From: JAAYDS01 sp012729155
GTDB lineage: Bacteria; Chloroflexota; Anaerolineae; UBA1429
Direction: 5' to 3'
Assembly: GCA_036774405.1 (NCBI GenBank)
Contig: DAIPBO010000005.1
Span: 1 to 64,000, forward strand
Length of the DNA: 64,000 nt
Position 1 is the stretch's first letter; each line of letters opens with the position of its first letter. Below, piece by piece: positions 58,104-64,000 of this stretch. A model generated the notes under the pieces. It was not told where the DNA came from, did not search any database, and was given only the letters and a program-made list of their open reading frames with translations. The position numbers and the translations under genes are program-made.

Positions 58104-59051
58104 ATGGTCAATGCCAGAGCCTATCGCCCTGACGACTTTGTGGATGTACGCGATATGCTGGTCGAGAGCTGGTCTGCGTATCAACGCCCTGTCAACTGGG
58201 ACATCGCTCGCTGGAACTGGTGCCGCCATTCGTGCGTGCCCTACCTGTGCAACTGGCCTCGTAACCTCAGGCCCACGGCCGCAGAGAGCCTGGCCGCTAT
58301 AGCCTGGTGGGAGGCGCATCTCGCCGTCTGGGAGGATGATGGGCGCATCGTAGCGCTGGTGCAGACCGAGTCGACCGTTCTGGGAGAGTGCTGGATTGCG
58401 CACCAGCCCGGCTATAGTGCCGTGCTGCCAGAGGCGCTGACGTGGGCCGAGGCGCATCTGGCTGATGAGAGCGGCTCGTTACGGGTTTGGGCGGCAGACC
58501 ATGACGCAGAACTGGTGGCTGCGCTGGTGGCGCGGCGTTATCGCTGTCTGCCAGAGGACAACGATCCTGTGGCGCGCTATGCCATCAGTGGGCCGATCAA
58601 CGTACAGCTGCCAGCAGGCTTTGCTGTGGCCAGCATGGCCGAGGACGGTGATGCAGCCAAGCGTGCTGAATGCATCGGGAGAGGCTTTGGGCACGCCAAC
58701 CCGCGCGATTGGAGCACACCGGTGCACTATCGCGACCTGCTGCACGCCCCAGACTATGACCCATCGCTCGACCTGCACGTCATCGCGCCCGACGGCCGCT
58801 ATGTCTCGATGGCATTGCTCTGGCACGACCAGTGCAACCACGCTGGCTTTCTCGAGCCGGTGGCCACTCACCCTGATTTCAGACGACAGGGCCTCGGCCG
58901 CGCCGTGATCTATGAGGCCATTCGCCGCGTGGCGGCACGGGGCGCCAGGTCAGTGTGGGTGGGCTCTGACCAGCCCTTTTATCGGGCAATCGGGTTCAGA
59001 GTCTCACACTATGGCCACGCTTGGGCACGCCCGACGCGTTGTGAGGGATGA
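58104..59051 (+). CDS. GNAT-type acetyltransferase (two-domain)
   Basis: A 315-aa protein with a GNAT domain in the C-terminal half (FLEPVATHPDFRRQGLGRAVIYEAIRRV, with the RxxGxG motif, then SDQPFYRAIGFR) and a more divergent first half. The start ATG 58104 is 8 nt after AAGGAG; GTG 58101 is equally in frame. It probably acetylates a small molecule or protein amine; no partner is evident. It lies 4 nt before the AAC(3)-like gene and 28 nt after the glycosylase-like gene, so the three may be co-transcribed. Confidence 0.78.
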   Translation: MVNARAYRPDDFVDVRDMLVESWSAYQRPVNWDIARWNWCRHSCVPYLCNWPRNLRPTAAESLAAIAWWEAHLAVWEDDGRIVALVQTESTVLGECWIAHQPGYSAVLPEALTWAEAHLADESGSLRVWAADHDAELVAALVARRYRCLPEDNDPVARYAISGPINVQLPAGFAVASMAEDGDAAKRAECIGRGFGHANPRDWSTPVHYRDLLHAPDYDPSLDLHVIAPDGRYVSMALLWHDQCNHAGFLEPVATHPDFRRQGLGRAVIYEAIRRVAARGARSVWVGSDQPFYRAIGFRVSHYGHAWARPTRCEG

Positions 59052-59055
59052 CCCC

Positions 59056-59838
59056 GTGCCCGGCGCACTTTTGCCGATTGAGGGCCTGACGTTCGATCAG
59101 ATTCTGCACGACTTGCGTGTACTGCCCATCCATCCTGGCGACGTGCTTGAGGTGCACAGCTCGCTCAGTTCGCTGGGCTGGGTGGCAGGTGGCGCCGATA
59201 CCGTGGTCGATGCCTTGATGGCGGCCGTAGGGCCACAGGGCGTCCTGGTGATGCCAGCCTTTCCCATCTCTAGGACGCTGTCTGTCAGTGAGAGCGACCG
59301 TGCCCGCGGTGTGCAGGCCAAGGTACGGCGCCTGCCCGATGACTGGACCGGGCCTACAGGCATGGGCGCTATCGCCGATGCCTTTGCGCGACGGCCCAAC
59401 ACCGTGCGAGGCGTTGGGCTGCATCGCGTGGCGGCCTGGGGGTATGACGCCCAGCGACATCGAGATGGCCTGACCTATCTCCTTAGCAACGGTGGTAAGG
59501 CGCTCTTGCTGGGCGTTGGCATCTACCGCTTCACAGGCATGCACTACGCCGAGCATGTGGGCATACCGCCCGAGGTAGCGGCCTACTATGAGTTGCCGAG
59601 CGAGGTGCAAGCGCTCTATCCGCCGGATATGCTTGTCTTTGGCGGTGAGCCCCCTGAGCCCGGCTGGAGCAAGGTGCTCGCTGCGGCTGAGCAGCGCGGC
59701 ATGGTAACCCGTGGCCGTGTGGGGGCCGCTGAGACATTGCTGCTGGCGGCAGGCCAGGTGGTGGCCCTCTACGAGCAGGCACTGCGTGACGACCCCTATG
59801 GGCTGCTCGGGGTCGAGCGGCCCGCAGCGGGTAGCTAG
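59056..59838 (+). CDS. Aminoglycoside N(3)-acetyltransferase-like protein (AAC(3) family)
   Basis: A 260-aa protein of the AAC(3)/Antibiotic_NAT family. The N-terminal EVHSSLSSLGWVAGGADTVVDALMAAVGPQGVLVMPAF segment is typical, as is the GLHRVAAWG region with its His. These enzymes acetylate the 3-amino group of 2-deoxystreptamine aminoglycosides, but many chromosomal homologues have other substrates. The start chosen is GTG 59056, with GAGGG 8 nt before it and 4 nt after the GNAT stop; longer in-frame starts (for example ATG 59011) overlap that gene. Confidence 0.78.
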   Translation: MPGALLPIEGLTFDQILHDLRVLPIHPGDVLEVHSSLSSLGWVAGGADTVVDALMAAVGPQGVLVMPAFPISRTLSVSESDRARGVQAKVRRLPDDWTGPTGMGAIADAFARRPNTVRGVGLHRVAAWGYDAQRHRDGLTYLLSNGGKALLLGVGIYRFTGMHYAEHVGIPPEVAAYYELPSEVQALYPPDMLVFGGEPPEPGWSKVLAAAEQRGMVTRGRVGAAETLLLAAGQVVALYEQALRDDPYGLLGVERPAAGS

Positions 59839-59850
59839 ATGGGAGCAGGC

Positions 59851-60198
59851 ATGGTTTCATCGACACCGACAGAGCCAGGTATGCAGCCCCCGCAGGGCTT
59901 GCGCACCGCAGGGTGGCTGCTCATCGGCAGTGGCGCTCTGCTGTGGCTGAACGAGGCTTTGGTGCATTCGGGCTACATGCGGCTTGTTCTGGCCGTTGTG
60001 GCTGCGGGCGCCGGCATCTGTACCATTGTGCTCGCCTGGAAGCCCTTGCCGCGCCTCTGCTGGTTGGGGCTGATCGTCCTTGTCACTGTCGTTGGGGTCG
60101 TGGCCTCTGGCCCGTTGATACGGGTAGGCTCTGCATGGGTATGGGTTGGTCTGGGAGCTACGCTACGCTCACGAGCCCGTGAACGCCACGGCATCTAG
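59851..60198 (+). CDS. Small hypothetical membrane protein (three helices)
   Basis: A 115-aa protein with three predicted membrane helices (GWLLIGSGALLWLNEALV; LVLAVVAAGAGICTIVLAW; CWLGLIVLVTVVGVVAS) and a basic C-terminus. No family is recognised. ATG 59851 has GGGAG five nt upstream; ATG 59839 immediately after the previous stop lacks one. It ends a short operon-like run and is convergent with the esterase gene across a hairpin. Confidence 0.68.
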   Translation: MVSSTPTEPGMQPPQGLRTAGWLLIGSGALLWLNEALVHSGYMRLVLAVVAAGAGICTIVLAWKPLPRLCWLGLIVLVTVVGVVASGPLIRVGSAWVWVGLGATLRSRARERHGI

Positions 60199-60213
60199 GC
60201 TGCATGCTCATCT

Positions 60214-60251
60214 GGGCAGGCTGGTCATCTTTGTAGATCATCAGCCTGCCC
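60214..60251. terminator. Hairpin between convergent genes
   Basis: GGGCAGGCTG (60214-60223) pairs exactly with CAGCCTGCCC (60242-60251), with an 18-nt loop that can pair further in part. Confidence 0.55.
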
Positions 60252-60269
60252 TGTAGAGATGCACTTGTC

Positions 60270-61385
60270 CTATCTGAACAGGCGCGGTGCCCAGTCTCTT
60301 AGGCAGCGCCGCCAGGTCAACCACTCGTGATCGGTCGCCTCAGACTCGAACCACACGCAATGGATGCCCGCAGCCCGTAACGCCGCCACCCGCTCTTTGG
60401 CCGGGTTGTAGATGCGCGGCTCGGCGGTGCCAGCGCCCACCCACAAAAGCTTGACGCGGCGGTTGAACATGTCAGCATCGGCGAAAACGCCATCGAACAC
60501 CGTGGCAACGTCAAAGCGCTCTTCGCGCAGCAAGGGCCCGCTGAAGGAGCCGATCCAGGCAAACAGATCCAGGTTTCGCAGGGTGATATCCAGCGTCTGC
60601 ATAGAGCCCATCGATAACCCTGCCATGGCCCGCTGCTCGCGATCAGCCAGCGTGCGATAGGTGCGATCGACCATGGGGATGAGATCGTCGATCACCAGCC
60701 TGTCAAAGGCATTGACGCCGCCTCGCTGTCCAGGCAGGGGCGTCTGTTGGCCGGGCGGCGTGGCATAGCCGCACTCCATCACAACAAGCATCGGCGCCGC
60801 CTCACCGGCCGCGATCAGGTTGTCCATGATGAACTGCATACGCCCCTGCGTTGACCATCCGCGCTCATCCTCGCCAGCGCCGTGCTGTAGATATAGCACG
60901 GGATAGCGCCGGCCGGTGGCCACATCATAGTCGGGTGGCGTATAGACCATCGCCCGTCTCCAGCTGGCGGTGGTCTTTGCATAGTACCAGCGTGCACGCA
61001 CTTCGCCATGGGGCACGTCTCGAGACTGGTAGTAAGCCGCCGCTACTTCATCCTCGGGCACTTCGATCCCGCTGCACTGGCGGCCATAGCCGAAAAAGGT
61101 CTCGCTACCGGGGTCATTCACTGCCAGCCCGTCGACCACAAACCAGTAGTAGTGAAAGCCACGCGCCCTGGGACAGACCGTCAGCTCCCAGACGCCGTCA
61201 GCATCACGCTGCATGGCAAAGGGGCCGTCGCCCAGGGTGCACTCGCCTCCGGCCAGGTGCAACTGCACCGCGCTGGCCTCGGGCGCCGCCAGGCGAAAAA
61301 GGGCGCGACCGTCTGCGCTGACGCTCGGGTAGAGCGCTCCACGGACGTTAGTAGGAGCAGGAACAAACGCCGCCTCAGATGACAT
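60270..61385 (-). CDS. CE1/feruloyl esterase-type hydrolase (copy A)
   Basis: A 371-aa protein with an N-terminal beta-rich, CBM48-like domain (residues 1 to about 110) and a C-terminal esterase-D fold (YPVLYLQHGAGEDERGW; nucleophile Ser258 in GLSMGS; base His in ATDHEW). This is the architecture of XynZ-like ferulic acid esterases and of enterochelin esterase. No signal peptide was seen. The start ATG 61385 has GGAGG upstream. It is a clear paralogue of the gene at 61989, with the GyrI-like gene between them. Confidence 0.85.
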   Translation of the reverse strand: MSSEAAFVPAPTNVRGALYPSVSADGRALFRLAAPEASAVQLHLAGGECTLGDGPFAMQRDADGVWELTVCPRARGFHYYWFVVDGLAVNDPGSETFFGYGRQCSGIEVPEDEVAAAYYQSRDVPHGEVRARWYYAKTTASWRRAMVYTPPDYDVATGRRYPVLYLQHGAGEDERGWSTQGRMQFIMDNLIAAGEAAPMLVVMECGYATPPGQQTPLPGQRGGVNAFDRLVIDDLIPMVDRTYRTLADREQRAMAGLSMGSMQTLDITLRNLDLFAWIGSFSGPLLREERFDVATVFDGVFADADMFNRRVKLLWVGAGTAEPRIYNPAKERVAALRAAGIHCVWFESEATDHEWLTWRRCLRDWAPRLFR

Positions 61386-61423
61386 CACAAGCCTCCTCTG
61401 GCTATGGGCTACTGCGGGGTTGT

Positions 61424-61882
61424 CTAAGCGAGCACCCAGGCGATCCTGGTGAGAAGTTCATCCGGCGCCACCTGGTCCGGGTCGTTCAGGTACCACTCGT
61501 ACATCTGCGAGCTGCAATTCAGGCCTTGCTCGCTCATCCAGGCCTGCAGCGCGCTATACGTTGCTCCGATCTGCGAGTAGGATCCGACGTGGAGACAGGT
61601 GGCTACTCGGCACTCGGGCAGCGCGCGAAACTGCAGGTTGCCCCTGCCTGGTAGAGGCCCGGTTACGGGAAAGCCCATCTCTACATCGAGATCGTTCATG
61701 TCGGCGTTATAGTAGGCCATATAGGGCCCGCTGGTGGGAGCGGCGCCCAGTTCTGCGAGATAGGCGCCGATCTGCCCCCAGCACTCGCCGGCAACCTGGC
61801 CCAGCGCCTGCACCGGGCAACGGGTGCGCACATAGAGCACCGGCAGAGAAGGCTGCGTCTCGAGCGCGAACTCATGCGACAT
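61424..61882 (-). CDS. GyrI-like effector-binding domain protein (2)
   Basis: A 152-aa stand-alone GyrI-like domain. Landmarks: PVLYVRTRCPVQALG, the MAYYNADMNDLDVEMGFPV strand pair, CRVATCLHVGSYSQIGATYSAL (typical of the family) and a MYEWYLNDPDQVAPDELLT end. Probably a small-molecule-binding or hydrolase protein. A GGAGGTGA precedes ATG 61882. It lies between two esterase paralogues, with 38 and 106 nt gaps, so the three may form one operon running on the minus strand. Confidence 0.8.
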   Translation of the reverse strand: MSHEFALETQPSLPVLYVRTRCPVQALGQVAGECWGQIGAYLAELGAAPTSGPYMAYYNADMNDLDVEMGFPVTGPLPGRGNLQFRALPECRVATCLHVGSYSQIGATYSALQAWMSEQGLNCSSQMYEWYLNDPDQVAPDELLTRIAWVLA

Positions 61883-61988
61883 GTCGTCACCTCCTAAGGC
61901 CGCCAGGTCGCGAGCAAACCGCTGCTACATCAGGGCCGACGGCGGTGCCGCTCGCCCAGCAGGCTCGTCGTGCCGCCCCTGTGCCCCA

Positions 61989-63101
61989 TCAAAAGAGCAG
62001 TGTGATGAACTCGTTCAGAGAGCGACGCCACGTCAGCCACTCGTGATCGGTGCCCTCAGAGTAGAACACGGCATGGCGGATGCCCGCCTCTGCGAGCGTG
62101 GCACTGAACGCCCTGGTGCGCCGTAATGAGCTGGCCTCGGCAGTGCCCGTGCCCAACCAGAGCAGTCGCATCGCGGCGTTGAACGCCACTCCATCAGACA
62201 GAGCACCGCCGTAGGCCGTGGTGCGGTCGATGGCGCTCAGTGGGCTACCCGAAAAGACGCCCAGATAGGCAAAAGTGTCGCGGTTGGGCAGGCCTACCGC
62301 CAGCGTCTCCATGCCCCCCATCGACAGGCCCGCCATGGCGCGGTGCTCGCGGTTGGCCACGGTCCGATAGACGCGATCGATCATCGGGATCAAGTCGTCG
62401 ATCATCACGCGCCCAAAGAGCTGGGCGTTCTCTTCCATGGCCGCCAGATCAGGCACGCCCGGCCCCGGCCGCCGCGTCAACACCTGGCCGCAGTCCATCA
62501 CCACCAGCATGGGGCGAGCTCTACTGGCGGCAATGGCATTATCCATGATGAATTGCATGCGGCCCTGCGTGGTCCAGCCTCGCTCGTCCTCGCCGCCGCC
62601 ATGCTGCAGATACAGCGCTGGGTAGCGCTCTTGCCCGTCGTCGTACCCCGCCGGTGTGTAGACCAGCGCTCGTCGCCATGTACCGGTGGTCTGAGCATAG
62701 TACCAGCGAGCACGCACTTCGCCATGAGCCACATCCTGCGGCTGATAGTATGCCGCGCTTGCCTCGTCCTCTGGCACCTCGATGCCGCTGCACTGCCGGC
62801 CATAGCCAAAGAACGTTTCGCTTCCGGGGTCGTTCACCACCAGCCTGTCTACCGCAAACCAGTAGTAGTGAAACCCCCGCGCTTTGGGTGTCACCATCAG
62901 CTCCCACACTCCGTTGGCGTTGCGCTCCATCAAAAAGGGGCCATCGCCCCGTGTGCGCTCGCCACCTGCGAGGTGCAGGCACACCTCGCGAGCCTGCGGT
63001 GCCTCCAGACGCAAAGTGGCACGGCCGTCTGCGCTCACGCGCGGATAGGGCGCACCGCGCACATTCGTGGACGCAGGGAAAAACTCGATCTCCTGTGACA
63101 T
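61989..63101 (-). CDS. CE1/feruloyl esterase-type hydrolase (copy B)
   Basis: A 370-aa paralogue of copy A, with the same N-terminal beta domain (NVRGAPYPRVSADGRATLRL), the shared ETFFGYGRQCSGIEVPEDE stretch, and the catalytic nucleophile Ser260 in GLSMGG and His in TDHEW. Local differences lie around the loop preceding the nucleophile (residues about 205-232), which may set specificity. ATG 63101 has GGGAGG before it and a promoter 31-60 nt upstream. Confidence 0.86.
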   Translation of the reverse strand: MSQEIEFFPASTNVRGAPYPRVSADGRATLRLEAPQAREVCLHLAGGERTRGDGPFLMERNANGVWELMVTPKARGFHYYWFAVDRLVVNDPGSETFFGYGRQCSGIEVPEDEASAAYYQPQDVAHGEVRARWYYAQTTGTWRRALVYTPAGYDDGQERYPALYLQHGGGEDERGWTTQGRMQFIMDNAIAASRARPMLVVMDCGQVLTRRPGPGVPDLAAMEENAQLFGRVMIDDLIPMIDRVYRTVANREHRAMAGLSMGGMETLAVGLPNRDTFAYLGVFSGSPLSAIDRTTAYGGALSDGVAFNAAMRLLWLGTGTAEASSLRRTRAFSATLAEAGIRHAVFYSEGTDHEWLTWRRSLNEFITLLF

Positions 63102-63131
63102 GGATGCCTCCCTTCGCCAACAGACAGATGC

Positions 63132-63161
63132 AGTCTACGTCCGGTTCTGACAGCAGCGCAA
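63132..63161 (-). promoter_or_regulatory. Promoter of the esterase/GyrI-like/esterase operon
   Basis: Minus strand: -35 TTGCGC (63161-63156), 18 nt spacer, -10 TAGACT (63137-63132). Confidence 0.45.
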
Positions 63162-63190
63162 GCCACCGCTGGCCGAGTCTTTGAGCCGAT

Positions 63191-63219
63191 TTGCCCGACC
63201 GGGCCCCACGAGGCACAAT
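63191..63219 (+). promoter_or_regulatory. Promoter of pyrD
   Basis: -35 TTGCCC (63191-63196), 17 nt spacer, -10 CACAAT (63214-63219), leader about 23 nt with GGGAGG. Confidence 0.45.
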
Positions 63220-63248
63220 GCCCTCACCCTTGGTAGGGAGGCTCTCTC

Positions 63249-64000
63249 TTGCCGGATCTGACCTGCTCGCTGCTCGGCCTGACGCTGCACAACCCGATTG
63301 TGCTGGCATCGGGCATCTTGGGCACGAGCGCGGCGCTGCTCGAGCGTGTAGCGCAGGCGGGCGCCGGAGCGGTCACAGCCAAGAGCTGTGGGCCTGCGCC
63401 GCGCACAGGCCATCCCAACCCGATCACCATCGAATGGGGCCACGGGCTGATCAACGCCGTGGGGCTCACCAACCCGGGCGCGCCTGTCGAGGCGCCGCTC
63501 TTGGCTGAGGCTCGGGCTCTGCTGCAGCCGCTGGGAGTGCCCCTCATTGCCAGCATCTTTGGGGGCACTCCGCGTGAATACGGCGAGGTGGCCCGTACCA
63601 TCGCCACTGCCCGGCCGGCGCTGATCGAGGTCAATATCTCTTGCCCCAACGTGGCCGACGAGTTTGGCACCCCGTTCGCCGCCGACGCCGTGGCCGCCGC
63701 TGAGGTGACGGCCGCCGTTGTGGCCAACGCCGGTGGCATCCCTGTCAGCGTCAAACTAGCGCCCAATGTACCCGATATCGTCAGAATTGCCCGTGCCGTT
63801 GGGGCCGCCAGCGCCAGCGCCCTGACGGCTATTAACACCATGCCCGGCATGGTCATCGATCCGTACGCGGGCCGGCCCGTGTTGAGCAATCGTAGTGGCG
63901 GGCTGAGCGGCCCTGCCATCAAGCCCATTGCGCTGCGCTGTGTGGCCCAACTGGCCGCCGAACAGGATCTGCCCATTATCGGCACAGGCGGGGTGCTGAC
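63249..64000 (+). CDS. pyrD: Dihydroorotate dehydrogenase (class 1B), 3' partial
   Basis: Pyrimidine biosynthesis enzyme that oxidises dihydroorotate to orotate. The frame begins with TTG 63249 (GGGAGG 8 nt upstream) and is open to the window end; about 250 residues are visible. Landmarks: LGLTLHNPIVLASGI, the NAVGLTNPG segment, the VNISCPN motif with the catalytic Cys of class 1, SVKLAPN, and the flavin-binding GGLSGPAIKPIALR near the end. The Cys base and cytosolic sequence (no membrane helix) place it in class 1, most likely 1B, which works with a PyrK partner. No pyrK is seen in the window. Confidence 0.93.
   Translation, partial: MPDLTCSLLGLTLHNPIVLASGILGTSAALLERVAQAGAGAVTAKSCGPAPRTGHPNPITIEWGHGLINAVGLTNPGAPVEAPLLAEARALLQPLGVPLIASIFGGTPREYGEVARTIATARPALIEVNISCPNVADEFGTPFAADAVAAAEVTAAVVANAGGIPVSVKLAPNVPDIVRIARAVGAASASALTAINTMPGMVIDPYAGRPVLSNRSGGLSGPAIKPIALRCVAQLAAEQDLPIIGTGGVL

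Noticed and set aside
1..64000. tRNA, rRNA, CRISPR or insertion sequence
   Set aside because: No T-loop (GTTCRANNC) in a cloverleaf context, no rRNA-like stretch, no regularly spaced repeats and no transposase motif were seen.

Overview
The window is GC-rich, densely coded bacterial DNA that most likely comes from a member of the Chloroflexota (Anaerolineae-like). The main pointers are tandem membrane proteins with the DUF2298 / Chlor_Arch_YYY domain (TIGR03662), an Agl23-type partner (TIGR03663), many GT39/GT-C glycosyltransferases with Chloroflexota-style architecture, a YfhO-GT39 fusion, and many tandem paralogues. This assignment is inferred from gene families, because no rRNA or tRNA gene was seen. 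One run of 100 N (52295-52394) is a scaffold gap inside a gene. No CRISPR array, insertion sequence, phage gene or tRNA was recognised.

Layout. (1) 2-27118 is one long plus-strand directon. It runs from an AI-2E/PerM-type permease (partial) and lepA into a set of polytopic membrane glycosyltransferase genes: GT39, an LPG-synthase-TM flippase-like protein, a GT4 transferase, a methyltransferase, a 2316-aa GT39-DUF2298-DUF2298 fusion, a single DUF2298 protein, a degenerate GT39 relative and an Agl23-NHL fusion. Housekeeping genes follow: HAD phosphatase, Nudix, CCA-adding enzyme, CNNM/CorC transporter, PP2C-type phosphatase and a small P-loop protein. (2) 27369-29803: a leaderless zinc-ribbon gene coupled to two tandem alpha/beta hydrolases. 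(3) 29864-37830: mainly minus-strand sugar-related genes (GyrI-like protein, Gfo/Idh/MocA oxidoreductase, two tandem sugar-phosphate isomerase/epimerase-type TIM barrels, a lipoprotein hydrolase, a GH4 glycosidase), with a uridine-kinase-like gene and a CDP-alcohol phosphatidyltransferase on the plus strand. (4) 37953-41661: Lnu-type nucleotidyltransferase, GNAT protein and a phosphodiesterase/pyrophosphatase. (5) 41727-48147: TPR lipoprotein/Nudix pair, a 52-aa membrane protein, a PaaK-like ligase, an Fe-S aldo/keto reductase and a catalase. (6) 48385-60198: second phosphodiesterase, YfhO-GT39 fusion, ferritin-like/VIT1 protein, Vps62-like protein, URO-D-like protein, Fpg/Nei-like glycosylase, GNAT, AAC(3)-like acetyltransferase and a small membrane protein. 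(7) 60270-63101: two paralogous CE1-type esterases flanking a GyrI-like gene. (8) dihydroorotate dehydrogenase, cut by the window end.

How the parts work together. The 2.8-22.0 kb block looks like a membrane-embedded polyisoprenyl-sugar glycosyltransferase system: several GT-C enzymes, a cytoplasmic GT4, a flippase-associated protein and a flippase-like transmembrane protein. This is the best candidate for an undescribed system here; its product is unknown. Many genes have readable sigma70-type promoters (TTGNNN, 16-18 nt, TANNNT). At four genes the -10 box lies only 7-9 nt before the start codon, which implies leaderless mRNAs. Gene ends, especially convergent ones, commonly carry perfect 10-16 bp hairpins without a strong U-tract.
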